In this document: positions 10,026 to 21,500 of the stretch, piece after piece
How the letters are laid out: every line of letters begins with the position of its first letter
Numbering within the stretch: position 1 is the first letter of the stretch
NCBI GenBank assembly: GCA_030295235.1
Contig: AP026124.1
Span: 186,001 to 250,000, forward strand
Direction: 5' to 3'
Origin: Fistulifera solaris
Taxonomy: Eukaryota > Bacillariophyta > Bacillariophyceae > Naviculales > Stauroneidaceae
Length of the DNA stretch: 64,000 nt
Program-made: the position numbers and the translations under genes
The notes under the pieces: generated by a model
What the model saw: only the letters and a program-made list of their open reading frames with translations
What the model was told of the DNA's origin: nothing
The model's database searches: none

Positions 10026-11367
10026 ATGGCTAAGATGATGATTCGAATGATCGCTCGGCTAGCGCTGCTGGCTCTAGCAGTGCTTGTCAAAACACAGGCT
10101 TTTGACAGTGACACGCTCAAAGATATAACACGCGAAGTGCTGGAAAATGCCGTCGTGACACTCGGCTTCACGGGAGACGCCACTTTCACTCCATCGGCTA
10201 TTCGAGAGATTGCCCGTGCGAATGGAAGATTAGATAGAACGCGTGAAGGGCTACGCCATAAGCATGCTTTTTGGAGCTTTTACAACGAAGAGTTTCAGCG
10301 AGCTAGTCGCAGACTCATGGATCTGAAAGAATTCGTGGTTGCGACGCTGACGATAGATAACACTCCGGATGTGGAAGGCGCTCGTCAGAAATTTGGTGAA
10401 GCGCTTCATACTCTACAAGACTTTTATGCCCACACGAACTGGATCGAACTAGGTAATGTGGCGATCAACACCGATCTCGGCAACACAGAGATTCCGGACC
10501 CTCCTTCCAGTTTGGTCACGTGCGATGCCAGTGGGGCCTACATTGATACCATAACCGAACTCACATCGGGGTATGAAATTTGTCGAGGTATTCGCAGTAA
10601 TGTCCCAACTGGAAAGTGTTGTAGGAAGGCAATCGATAAAGAAGGGCAAACGGCCACAGATCTAGCGATTGCGGCAACGACGGACTACTTGGATCAAGTG
10701 ATAACTGAACTCCGAACCAGAGATCCAAGTGAATTAGCGATTCGTTCGTTTCTGGGAAGAGATGAGTCCGTAGCTTTTCTCATCGATACGACAGAGAGTA
10801 TGCGAGAAGAGCTGATTACGATCAAGGAAGTCATTGACGAGTTCATCGATCGTTTCGACGGCAACCAACGAGGACGCTATATTTTGCTAGCATTCGCAGA
10901 CTCTCCAAATGATGATATCGACGAAACTATTGTGCAGGAATTAGTCACACCGAATCCGGCTGAGATTGTCACTGCTGTCCAAGCACTTACTGCTGACGCA
11001 AGTGGAGCCGATGATTGCAGAGAGGCTGGATTTGCAGTGCTAGAAAAAGCACTAGATTTGTCTCCGCGTAACTCGAACATCTATTTTTGGTCAGATGCGT
11101 CTCAAAAGGGAACGAGTTTGGCCCCTTCAACGTTCGAATCTTTCGTTTTTGAGACTCAGAGTACGAGCCATTAGGAGCAGAGTTCGCATCAACTTTGTGA
11201 TGACTGGACGCTGTTTGCCTTTTGGATCAACTTACAGAACATTCAAGAGCCTTGCGCGTGTCACTGGGGGAAGCGTCTATCATTTTGAAAATCCAGCAGA
11301 TATGACTTCCTTGTTGCTTGGCACCGACGAAATCATCGCATTCAACACCGAAATGGATGTCGAATAA
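10026..11367 (+). CDS. Secreted Het-C/von Willebrand factor A domain protein (VWA7-like)
   Basis: This is a predicted secreted or membrane-lumen protein of about 445 aa. A signal peptide (MIARLALLALAVLVKTQAF) is followed by a Het-C-like helical region including FGEALHTLQDFYAHTNWIELGN, the hallmark of the VWA7/Het-C family. A vWA domain begins at about residue 250 with the MIDAS motif DTTESM. The frame as read stops at 11174 after FESFVFETQS, but the missing half of the vWA fold (RVRINFVMTGRC, then LARVTGGSVYHFENP) continues in the next frame to 11367. One extra base near 11155-11172 explains this. Role unknown; relatives include fungal incompatibility and animal extracellular proteins. The single gene call is strong because both halves belong to one domain. 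Confidence 0.8.
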
Positions 11368-11584
11368 GATTGTCGCAGGTGCTTATCAATAACTTGGTTG
11401 TTAAATCCTCTCTTTCTATCGACAAACTGTTAAAGATTTATTATCTAATGCAATGAGTGGTGTGTTTAATCCATCAATCAAAAGTCGAAAAACAATTTTA
11501 GAAAGAAAAGAAGATCTGCCGCGAGTGTCGCAATAGGTAGAGGCAATGACTATTATTTTATTAGTATGATACATGACAAACGTG

Positions 11585-12418
11585 CTATTGCACGGGCTCT
11601 AGCTCTCGTAATGCTGCGGGCAGGCATTCAGGCACTTGCATAGGCTTCCCTATCTTGCCCCGCCGCGCCGATACATGCAAGTCGAGAAATTCTGACAATT
11701 TGTGTACAAAAAGCCCCGTCGATCGTAAGAGAGCTTCAATGTTATTGTGTCCGGCTCCTTCTACCCAAAAGGGTCGCGCTCGCCATTGTTGAGGAACCGC
11801 TAAAAACAATTCTTCTCCGTGCCAAAAAGGAACAACTTCATCTTGCGTGCCATGGATTATGAATACAGGAGTCGCGATGTCAGGTGCATAGTCGACATTT
11901 GGAAAGCGATCACCCATCATGGTGAAACGAAAGTCAAACGCGACGCGGTAAGCTGACAACAGCGGAGATTGGAGTATAATTCCTCCAACGGAACGTCCTT
12001 GTTGAGCAGTTTTCCTCGCTAAATAACATGAAGGTCCCGAACCCAGCGACCTTCCATAAAGTACAATTTGTTCTGGTTGAATATGTCTGACATCGACAAG
12101 ATATCGGTAGGCTGCTTCGATGTCTTTGTAGCAGCTTTGTTCACTCGGTACACCGCTCGCCTTTCCGTAACCCGTGTAATCGTAGGCCATAATGTTAACC
12201 CGTAACACCCTCGCGAGATCACTGAACCAGTCATAAATCATCCCCAGATCTTCTGCATTGCCATGAGAAAACAAAATGGTAACAGAGGCACTGGGTCGTT
12301 CTATGAAAAAAGCAGGAATGGAACTGCCGTCTTCATTGGTAAGCCAAAAATGACGTGACGGATGTAAATAGGTAGGTGCAGGAGGCTGAAAGAGCAACGA
12401 GCTAATGGCATCCCCCAT
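11585..12418 (-). CDS. ABHD17-like alpha/beta hydrolase
   Basis: This is a serine hydrolase of 277 aa matching the ABHD17 (FAM108) family, whose animal members remove palmitate from proteins such as Ras. The fold is complete: oxyanion region FSHGNAEDLGMIYDW, YDYTGYGKASGVPSE, nucleophile elbow GRSLGSG, acid in IIHGTQDEVVPF, and catalytic His in GAGHNNIE. Animal ABHD17 proteins carry an N-terminal Cys cluster for palmitoylation. Here the N-terminus is MGDAISS, lacking cysteines but fitting the N-myristoylation pattern (Gly2, Ser6), so membrane attachment may be by myristate. Single exon. It shares a 433-bp divergent spacer with the proteasome gene. Depalmitoylase activity is inferred from family. 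Confidence 0.88.
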   Translation of the reverse strand: MGDAISSLLFQPPAPTYLHPSRHFWLTNEDGSSIPAFFIERPSASVTILFSHGNAEDLGMIYDWFSDLARVLRVNIMAYDYTGYGKASGVPSEQSCYKDIEAAYRYLVDVRHIQPEQIVLYGRSLGSGPSCYLARKTAQQGRSVGGIILQSPLLSAYRVAFDFRFTMMGDRFPNVDYAPDIATPVFIIHGTQDEVVPFWHGEELFLAVPQQWRARPFWVEGAGHNNIEALLRSTGLFVHKLSEFLDLHVSARRGKIGKPMQVPECLPAALRELEPVQ

Positions 12419-12851
12419 CGTATGACAATAGAAGGGTTAACAAGGAGAAAGCGATGGCAGTTTCTTCGATTGCAACAGCATAGCATAGCACGTGCTGTGA
12501 CTAAATCGAACGGAATGACGAAGCATGACGGGCCGAAATGCAAGAACTCTCCGTGCATCACCATAGCTTTTACTGTAGTTTTGAGGTATTACTGTAGAGA
12601 GTGCGCATGGGACATTTGGTACCGGACTGGCTGCAGTTGAAACTCACAACGGCAAACCAACGACATACGATTATGACGTGTAAAGCATGAATGAAACAAA
12701 CACCCAGTCAGGAATCTTTTCCGCTCGCTTCGGACGACATCGTTTATGTTTTTGTTGGCCCACATCTCGAACAATCCGCTGGTTATTCTTGTCGTTTCTT
12801 TGACCTTTCCGTCTCTTCTTTAGCCTCTAAAAACAACGAAACTTTTCCATC
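12419..12851. promoter_or_regulatory. Divergent promoter region, ABHD17-like and proteasome beta-3
   Basis: A 433-bp spacer between two divergent starts. No gene is supported. A GGTACC site occurs at about 12618-12623. I see no clear TATA box or named operator. Confidence 0.45.
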
Positions 12852-13556
12852 ATGTCTGTAATGACTTACAATGGCGCCGCCATCATCGCAATGGCGGGTA
12901 AAGACTGTGTCGGTATCGCCGCGGACCGACGTCTCGGTGTGCAATTGACCACTATTGCGACCGATTTTCCCAAAATCTTTCAAATGCAACCCAAATTGTT
13001 TGTCGGTTTGGCTGGATTAGGAACGGATGTGCAGACACTCAAAAATCTACTTGAATTCCGGATGAATTTGTACAAATTGAAAGAAGAGCGAGACATGAGT
13101 CCGAAAGTTCTGAGCCACATGCTGGGAAAAATTCTCTACTCGAAGCGTTTCGGGCCTTACTTTGTCGAACCCATTGTTGCGGGCTTAGATGAATCCAACA
13201 AGCCATTTCTTTCGACTATGGATTTGATTGGAGCGACTTCCGAAGAAAAGGACTTTGTTGTTTCCGGAACATGCACGGGAAATATGTAAGTCATCAAATG
13301 TCACTCATTGCTGTTTAGCCTTGCGTGTATCCCAAGGTTCTCACCCGATCTGTTCCTTACTCCTTCTCATTACAGGTTTGGTATGTGCGAATCACTTTAT
13401 AAACCAAATATGGAAGCTGAAGAACTATTCGAAACCTTGGCACAGGCATTGCTGAGCTCTGTCGATCGCGATGCAGTCTCTGGATGGGGAGGAATCGTCC
13501 ACATTATCACCAAAGAAGGTGTTTTGACAAAAGAATTGAAAGGACGTCAAGATTAA
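12852..13556 (+). CDS. PSMB3: 20S proteasome subunit beta type-3
   Basis: This encodes the non-catalytic beta-3 subunit of the 20S core, 204 aa, in two exons (12852-13285 and 13376-13556) with a 90-nt intron bounded by GTAAGT and TTACAG. It starts MSVMTYNGAAIIAMAGKDC and contains GIAADRRLGVQ, FVGLAGLGTDVQTL, KRFGPYFVEPIVAGLD, DFVVSGTC, YKPNM and SSVDRDAVSGWGGIVH, which follow human PSMB3 closely. It begins directly at the beta-3 N-terminus with no cleaved propeptide, and there is no catalytic Thr1, as expected. The reading frame is intact. It works in cytosolic and nuclear protein breakdown. Very secure assignment. Confidence 0.96.
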
Positions 13557-13661
13557 AATCATTATAACACAACGTTTGTTTTCAGCATGGATTGTAGTGA
13601 CCTTACTAATACTTGTCGTTCAGACGCGGTTAGCGAAGGACGACCGATTGCAACTGTATAA

Positions 13662-16600
13662 TCATGACAACATGATAAGATTATAAAGCAAATTGAGGAA
13701 CAGATGTGATGGATGACTTGCCCTCCAATGTTTTGACATAACATCAATGCTCTTTCGCCGTTCAGGGAAGGCTAGTTTCGGAGCACTACAGCGACTCACT
13801 ACAAAGAAGGTGGCGCTTTCGCCTTCAGATCTTTCAGAGAAAGCTTGATTCTCAGCTGCTTTTTTTTTACTGGTTGGCGGTTTTTGATCGTCAGTAAACC
13901 CGTTCTTCTTCAGGACACGATCAAGCTCCTTTTCCAGAGCGATTGCGTCCTCTACAACCCACGACCCTTCCCCGTTGAATTTCACTGCGTTATCGAACAT
14001 CAGCTTCCAATCAGCACGGAACTCGGTTACGTTGGAGTACATCTTCGCTCTGCATTTGCGCAGAATATCATTGATAGCCACGGGCTTTTCAATTAGCTCG
14101 TAGTAATCTGGGAATGTTGCAGGGTCAGGTTTGTCTAAGAAGATCTCTGAAATGCGTCGCTTCTTGCTCGCGTCTTTCAAAGCTACAACAGCTTTAGCGC
14201 AGCTGATGAGCTTGCGATAAGTCCAATCTGTAAGTATTGTTGAACCATCTTCGGATTCTTCAGGTTCATCTTCTTCCATAATTTCAGATGACGCTCCACG
14301 CGCAATCTTTCGTGCAACTTTCGCTTTTTTTCTTTGTTCGTTCTTCCTCGACTGCATTTTGTTCCATGATACGGAGAAACTGCTTTTCGGTCAGGCCATC
14401 GTCATAGGCCACCGCCTTGCGCTTTCTAGAGATGTCCATATCACCCAAAGCGAATGGGTCAAATGACTTCGATCCAGCGTTGGCGTTGGGGTATCGAATC
14501 CAATCGGGCACAATTTCGTCATCGACGAAAAGTTCCACGTCTCCGCCCGCAACTTCACGTTCTCGGTCTATGGCTTCGTAAAGCTGATAGTCGCTTTCGT
14601 TGTTACTGAGTAACTCGTTCAAATTCTCTTTCTCGCTTACTTCACTGCTGTCGTCTTCTTCGTCCCCGTCGTCGGAACCAGACTTCTCCGACGGCAAGTT
14701 CTTATTCTGAATATTAGAGGTGTCAAAGTCGGTCAGCAAAACCTCCATCAGCCGCTTTCGCTCCATGCTGTTGTCGGTATCAACACTCTGGAAACGAAAG
14801 CATCAGCGTTAGGGATAACTATCATTCCCGCATAAACAAAGCAAACACGGAGAAAACTAACCTTTTGATCGAACTTTCCCGACTCGACAACAAGTTCTGA
14901 AACATTAAGCTTTTCAGTTGCTCGACTCAAGATCTTTTCTTCAACTGGAGAGTTGGTCACCAATCGAAATACGCTCACGTCGTTTCGCTGTCCTATTCGA
15001 TGAGCACGATCCTGTATGCAGGAAAGATGAGTTAGTACGGACACGAATTGAATCGCAGCACATCAAGATGACAATTGTGCGACTTGCCTGAGCTTGTAAA
15101 TCCATTTGTGGGTTCCAATCGCTGTCAAAGATTATTACAGTGTCAGCTGACGTTAGATTTAGACCCAAACCACCTGCTCTGGTTGACAGTAGAAAAATAA
15201 AGTGTGGAGAGTCTGGGGCGTTAAACTTGTACATGCGTTTCTCGCGTTCCTCCGCGGGAGTCGACCCGTCTAGACGGAGGGACAAATATCCTCTATAAGC
15301 GAAATAGTCTTCCAGAATCGTCATGACTGCGGTCATTTGAGTAAACATGAGCACACGATGCCCGGCCGCTTTCAACTTTGGAAGCATCTTGTCAAGCAGA
15401 GCAACTTTACCAGAAGATTGAATCAAACTATCGCTAATTTGGTAGCCGTCTGGTGAGAAGAGCAAAGGGTGATTGCATACCTGTAATGACAATTCAAATA
15501 TACTTGTAAGTGAAAGAAGATAGTTCAGAATCCCAATCGGCCATAATGCGGAGTTGACGTACCTTTCGAAGCTGCATGACCACGTTGTTGAGACCTCTAG
15601 CTGTTGCTGATATTCCAGTTTCCGCAAAAGCTTTCTCACTAATTTGCCGATAGAGTACTTTTTGCCACGACGATAGCTCACATCGAAGAACCTTTTCAAC
15701 CTTTTCTGGTAGCTGGTCCAACACCTCGCTCTTCACACGTCGGAGCATAAACGGTCTGAGTAGTTCGTGTAAGCGATGAATAATCAACACTCTTTCTTCA
15801 TTGCTTAAAAGGGAATCGGTGCCTTCCTCGTTTTCTTTATTCGAACCGAACTGAGAAAAAGGTCGACTGAACCACTGATCAAATGTTTCAACAGAGTTGA
15901 AAATCGACGGCAAAAGAAAGTTGAGTAGAGACCACAATTCGGACAAGTCATTCATAAGGGGCGTCCCCGTAAGCAAAATGCGATGATGCGTCGTATATTG
16001 CGATCCTAGTGTAACAGCAAACTTGGAATTAGCGTTTTTCATGCGATGACCTTCGTCAACAACCGCGTATTGCCATTCAGTCCTGCGCAGATGTTTCTTG
16101 TCTCGGGTGATGTATTCATATGTTGTCAGTAGCACGTTAAACTGCCCAGCACGCACTTGATCCCTGAAAATATCGCGTCGCTGGAGTGGTGTACCTTTGT
16201 AAGAAACTACTCTAGCAGCTGGGCACCACCTAGTGAACTCGTTTTCCCAGTTAGACATCGTTGACAATGGCACGATGACAAGAAATGGCCCCATGTTATG
16301 TTTGTACTCCATCAAATATGCCAGCAAAGCAATGGCTTGAACAGTTTTGCCCTTAGCACGAAAAGCATTTAGTATTGATACAAGCGAAGAGTCGCATCCC
16401 AAGTGTGCGCACTTACCAATCCCATTTCATCCGCCAAAATACCATTGAGTTTGTTGTTATAGAGAGACACCATCCATTGAAGTCCCGCCAACTGATACTC
16501 TTTCAGATCTCCACCGGCCAATATGCTAGGTTGTCGAACTTCTTCCGTTTTGCTATGTGCGGTCGCATAATAGGATTTCTGTTTGCCAGATGAATGGCTG

Positions 16601-18353
16601 CTTTGATGATCGGAACGTTGCTGAAGCAAGGAAGAAATTTGTGTAAAGTGTTTTTCGGTACTTTCGAGTAAGAATTGCAATCGCTCGTTTTTGGTCTCTT
16701 CAAGTAGTTTCGAATAAGCTGACATATCGTTGGCTTTCAGAGCCGCCATGCGTGCTTTCTCGGCCGCCACGGAGTCTTTCTCTTTCTTTCGCTCCTCTTT
16801 GTCGAGGGCGTCACGAATGGTCTTGGTAATTCGCGCAAGGTCTGCTCTACGCTGCCTGTGGAATTTGAAAAACTCTTGCTGGTGGCTCGTTATAGCCTTG
16901 CTGAACTCCTTGTGCTGTTTCAAGTAAGAATCCGCCACTATTTGCCTGGACTTTCGCGCTGCTCGATCGAGACCCTTGGCGTGTTTCTTTGCCTCGATTT
17001 TTATTCTCTTGAAGCGTTCCGGGTCCATCAACTCCACAATCTCATCTTTCGACGCGATACCTCCACTTGATGCTGTAAAGGCAACCCTGGCAAGCTTTTG
17101 CAGTCGTGAAGCTTCACGTAACATGGCGTTCTTCCGATGCACCGATGGTTCGAGGACAGGTTCGGTACACGTCGATCGCACCAAAGCTCCGACCGAGTAG
17201 GGAATAGTTCCAAACCGTCCCTTTTGATTCATGAAAATAGCGCTCTGTGCTCGCTTCCAGTTGCGTCGCTCCACCAGCTTGGCCTCATTTTCTTTGCTGA
17301 CCCGCTCTTGTTGAGCTTTCAATTGTTCTTGCTTCTTTTTCATAAGCAGTTGTTGCTGTTGCTGCTGCTGCAACATCATCTGCTGCTGTTGCTGCTGCTG
17401 CATCTGCTGCTGTTGATGATGATACTGTTGCTGCGCCCTCATCATTTGCTGACGCTGCACCATAGTAGAATCGGGCTTCACCGGCAGCGGCGCAGCGGCT
17501 TTTGGTGGAGGATTGGGACCTTTGCGTTGCAGTGCTTCACGCTCTCGCGCTACCCGGGCAGCTTTCAGAATCGCATCTTCCGGAAGTCCCATTTTGACGG
17601 CCTGTTGCAGAAGATTAGGGGCCACTTGACCGGCCGGATCCCGAATTGCCGACCAGACGGCTTTGGCCAACAATTCTTTCGCTTCAGGGCTGAGAACGCG
17701 TTTCGTCTTTCCTTTATCTTGCACAACAATGACCGGAGGACCCGACTGTCGTTGCTGCGCCGAAGCGGCCTGCTGCTGGGCGACTTGCTGCATGCGCTGC
17801 TGTTGCTGCAAAAGTTGTTGATGCTGTTGATTTAATTGTTGTTGCCGAATCTGTTGCTGTTTGTATTGCTCTTGCTGTTGCAAAATCTGCTGCTGCTTGT
17901 ACTGCTCTTGCTGCTGCATGTGCTGGGCGTGCGAGACCTGGGAAAAGAGTGTCGACGGTGTAGACGATGCCGATGTTTTCATTTGACCGGACGCATTCGT
18001 CAGCGCCAGCGGATTCGGAACATTCCAGGCGGCTCCTTGTTGCGCGTTGAAAAGGCCTTGCGCGCCTGTAGCAGACTGTAAGGCTTGTTGATTACCTCCA
18101 GGAGGAAATCGTAAAGCAGCTGCTGATTGCATCTGTGTTATTTGATGTTGAGTCGCTTGAGGAAACGAAGGAATGGGCCGATGTAAAGCATTGCTCATTC
18201 CTGCGGCCGCCCTGCAGGATGAGTACCCGGAATCTGTGATGAACCGTTTGCATGAGGCAAAGCGCTGGAAGCGGAAGAAGCGGGAACGTTCGGTTGGCCA
18301 TTGTGAACAGAGCCTTTTCCTTGCTGGTTTTGATGAGAAGAATTATTGTCCAT
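13662..18353 (-). CDS. SNF2/Brahma-type chromatin remodelling ATPase with bromodomain
   Basis: This is the ATPase of a SWI/SNF-like complex. Exons by splice consensus: 18353-16417, 16351-15563, 15480-15088, 15011-14862, 14787 to the end. The N-terminus is Gln-rich (CAG runs), then an HSA-like helical region ([16 protein letters not shown]), the helicase core with ADEMGLGKT split by intron 1, [10 protein letters not shown] (motif II), [13 protein letters not shown] (motif VI) split by intron 3, and a C-terminal bromodomain ([23 protein letters not shown]). Intron 3 has a GC donor (GCAAGT). Single-base breaks lie at about 18196 (MDNNSSHQ part versus MSNALHRP part) and in the T7 run at 14325-14331. 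An A9 run in the mRNA near 13858-13867 decides the C-terminus: as read it stops at 13662; with one base less it would end KAKAPPSL at 13799. Confidence 0.9.
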
Positions 18354-19173
18354 GCTCTCGAAGCTTCGTCTCCGGACTTGGTGAGAGAAGGATGGGGCGA
18401 GGGGGAGAGAAGTCAAACACTGCAACGCTCACTTTCCTTTTTCCATTGGTGGTTCGCTCGCTCACGTAGAAAACGTAGACCTCGTACTATACGAACAATG
18501 AATGACTGCAAGGAACTGGTACAAATTTTACGTTCCTTTCTACGTGGCACGGAGTGGTCACCATACGTCATCCGGTACATAACCTTTCAAAGTGTTTCGT
18601 GGTTCGTGGTTGAACTTAAAGCCCTTTGTGTACGAGCACGAAACAACATTAGGCCATGCTAGTACCGGTGTGCACTATATTATCTTCATTAAGGTCAAGG
18701 TGTACACACGGGTAGTTGCGTTGGTGCCTCACGACTCATGACTGAATTCCAATCGCAATAACCATGAGGTTTTTCGACGTAAACGACGGAAAAAGTGCAC
18801 TGCAAATGTACGAATCGAAAATTTTTATTGTTGCTACCTGGTAGTATCGTATTATCTTTATAAAATGATTGACCTCTGCAAACAGCGGCTGAACGTCGAT
18901 TCTTCGACAACCAAAAAATTGAGGACTCTTGTCTTTCCAACTGTTGCTATGCTAGTCCGGGACCTTGGTGCAGTCTAAATTTAAGTCTACGATATTTTGG
19001 AAGATATATCGCTTTTATGTAGCTGAATGCTTCGAACCTCCCCTGTTGGTGGTTCCTTGAATGATTCTTTTGATGACGACGAAAGCAACTGAAAGAGCAC
19101 TCCCTTCATTATTAAAGCATCAAACAATGGTTGATCGACATAAGGATATACTCTTCTATACACATGTAACCTA
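18354..19173. other. Intergenic, no gene seen
   Basis: This 820-bp spacer holds the SNF2 promoter side and, beyond it, the 3' region of the next minus-strand gene. Open frames present are short and lack domain character. A GGTACC-like run (TACCTGGTAGTATCG) lies at about 18835-18849. Confidence 0.4.
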
Positions 19174-20058
19174 TTATATTTTCTTGAGCACATCTTCAAA
19201 GTTTACAACCGCGCAAATCCCAGGGTCCCGCCACTCGTAGATGGGTTTGTCATTTGAGACGATCAAACATCCACCTAGCTGCGTCAGTACTCCAGCTTCG
19301 AGTGCAGCTTCATCTGGGGCAAGCTCTTTCCATTTTGAAAGAGAGATACCGATCATTGATTGTAGTCGCAGCGTGGCTAGCTCCAGAGGACGACGCGGCC
19401 ACGATCCTACCCATGGTAATTCCGCGAACTTGTTGACTTTGACGGAGCCGTCCGCATTTAACTCCAAGGCGGTGTCGGGCCACCTCCCTTTTCTTTGTCC
19501 AACAGCAAGAGCATCTTCGATCCACGGCTGAGCTACAAAAGGATTTCCGATGTATCCGCCAATGACAGCTGGTAATGTCGCCCAAGCGCCGAGACCAAAC
19601 AACATTCCAAAAAGCTTGAGAAACGGATTGACATCATCGTTTTCAGGAAGCCAGCCACGTTCCACACCAAAAGCGCGTCCTGCTTTGCCTTCATTATCGA
19701 CCCAGATCTCGATTGAATCTGGTAAATCTATTACCTCTTTCAATAACTTGGCTGCTTCTGGTTGACAGTTTAAAATGAACGAGCATTTCTCTACTCCAGA
19801 TTCCTGGAGTTTCGGCCAATAATATCGCAGTCGTTGCCCGTATTCAATCGCGTTAAAGTCAGCAGCATAAGTACCAAAGACTACGCAACGTTTGCCTGAA
19901 GAGAGCCATTCTCCGACATCAATCTCCGTCGGCTTGCCAGAGGGATCGGCATTCTGTAAGGACACTACTCGCACTCCCGAGAGAGGCTGGTACGCGTCGA
20001 TCAAGGTAATCCCCGAAAGAGTCGCGATGAGGCAGTGGATGAAGGAGTGAAGTTTCAT
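19174..20058 (-). CDS. Plastid-targeted AhpC/TSA-like thioredoxin-fold protein
   Basis: This 294-aa protein has a signal peptide ending LIDAYQPL, with probable cleavage before Tyr, an aromatic +1 residue consistent with plastid import. The mature part ([79 protein letters not shown]) resembles the AhpC/TSA-like (peroxiredoxin-like 2) family found in cyanobacteria and plant plastids. The position where a peroxiredoxin would carry its peroxidatic cysteine reads GTYAADFN with no cysteine, so ordinary peroxidase chemistry is unlikely. A hydrophobic stretch around [22 protein letters not shown] may contact membrane. The frame is intact and intronless. Function is unknown. Confidence 0.7.
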   Translation of the reverse strand: MKLHSFIHCLIATLSGITLIDAYQPLSGVRVVSLQNADPSGKPTEIDVGEWLSSGKRCVVFGTYAADFNAIEYGQRLRYYWPKLQESGVEKCSFILNCQPEAAKLLKEVIDLPDSIEIWVDNEGKAGRAFGVERGWLPENDDVNPFLKLFGMLFGLGAWATLPAVIGGYIGNPFVAQPWIEDALAVGQRKGRWPDTALELNADGSVKVNKFAELPWVGSWPRRPLELATLRLQSMIGISLSKWKELAPDEAALEAGVLTQLGGCLIVSNDKPIYEWRDPGICAVVNFEDVLKKI

Positions 20059-20381
20059 GAGATATATAGTAGTTGTTTGGTACCTGGTACGTAACTTTAA
20101 CTATGTTTAAAAGCAATAATACCGACTTTCGTTTGTTTCTCGTTATTATCCGTTGCTTTGCTTACGTGTTTTCCGTTGTCAAGCGTCATCATTCGTGACT
20201 GAAGAAAAGGATTGGAAACACCGGCCGTAGTACGGACGCGGGCTCTCACCATCATCGAAAAATAGTTGAGAAAAAATATATCTCCAACAAAACGATTCCA
20301 TTCTAAACAAACTTTTTCAAAAACCGTTGTTAGCGTTGTCTTCTAATTCTTATTCGTCACCTTTTCTTTCTTTTCTAAGCC
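20059..20381. promoter_or_regulatory. Divergent promoter region
   Basis: A 323-bp spacer between the divergent AhpC-like and La genes. It carries a GGTACCTGGTACG motif at about 20079-20091 just upstream of the minus-strand start. No gene. Confidence 0.4.
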
Positions 20382-21486
20382 ATGTCAGAGGAAGCCAAGA
20401 ACGAATTGCGGGAACGCCTCGAGTTCTTCTTTTCCGATGCGAATTTGCGACAAGATGATTTCATGCGCAAGATTCTGCTGAAAAGCACGGGAGAGTATCC
20501 TCACCAAATCACCGTAGACGTCCTATTGAAGTTCAATACCATCAAAACCTACACGACAGATGCAGCTGTTCTCGTTGAGGCTGCCAAGTCGTTGCCCGAG
20601 AAGTTGGTCGTTTCGTCGGATGAAAAGGCCATCGGCAGAGTGAATACCTTTACGTTGGATCAGATGAAAGGACATCTTCCTTTGTCTCTTTACATTTCAA
20701 ACCTTCCTCTCAAGAAATCAGATGATGACAAACAGGAGTATGCAATCAAAGCGGATCAGCTACGTGACATCTTCCAAGAATACGGAAAGATTGCAATGGT
20801 AAAGCTCCGATTCCGTAATGATCGGAATAGCAAACGTCGCGAGCCCAAGGGAAGTGCTTGGGTGGAATTTGAAGAAGCAGACTCTGTCGCCAAAGCGGCT
20901 GCCGACGTCTTAACTGTCAAAGATGGCGCTGAAGTCGAGCCGAAGCGTAAGATAGAACTGAAAGGATCGCAGATTGGTGTTGAGCTATTGGAAGAACACG
21001 AAGGTCTGAAGAAAAAGAGGGACGCAAATGGAATGTCAAAAGGAGAAGCCAAAAACGGAGATGACGACGAAGAGAAAAAAGAAAAAATCGACAGATTTCG
21101 TTTTGGATTGGAAACCGGGTTGTGTTATTCGGTTGGAAGGGTTGTCTGTGGATGAATGCGACCGCGAGGCTATCCTCGATGCGGTAGCCGAAGGCCTCTC
21201 TATTACCGTTGAGGAAGCTAAAGAGCGAAAGATCTATGCTGATTATTCCCGAGGACAAGAGAATGGGGCTATTCGATTCCCGGACGTTGCGGATGACATC
21301 AAAACGCTTTGTGAAAAGTTCGCGTCGGGGGATGTCAAGGTGAAAGGAACGGCGGTCAAAGTTGCTAAAATGCTGGAAGGGGACGAAGAGACCACCTACT
21401 GGAATGATTTCATTGAATTCAAAAAGAAGCAGAAGCAAAACCATGGGTCTAATCAGAAGAGAAACAAAAAGGTTCGCCGAGATTAA
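20382..21486 (+). CDS. La-type RNA-binding protein (SSB/LARP3-like), one frame break
   Basis: La proteins bind the 3' oligo(U) ends of new RNA polymerase III transcripts and protect them. The N-terminal La motif is clear (LRERLEFFFSDANLRQDDFMRKIL), followed by an RRM (LPLSLYISNLPLKKS, GKIAMVKLRFRN, GSAWVEFEEADSV), a basic/acidic linker, and a C-terminal RRM-like domain (DWKPGCVIRLEGL, KIYADYSRGQENGAIRFPD) ending in a basic NQKRNKKVRRD tail. As read, frame 1 stops at 21155; the C-terminal domain continues in the next frame to 21486. Removing one A from the A6 runs at 21075-21087 gives KEKSTDFVLDWKPG and a protein of about 367 aa. Nuclear location is expected from the family and the basic tail. 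Confidence 0.9.
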
Positions 21487-21500
21487 TACATTCGACTATG

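Noticed and set aside
17137-18081. Leucine-rich plus-strand open frames opposite the SNF2 N-terminus
   Set aside because: CAG/CTG glutamine repeats read on the other strand as leucine.
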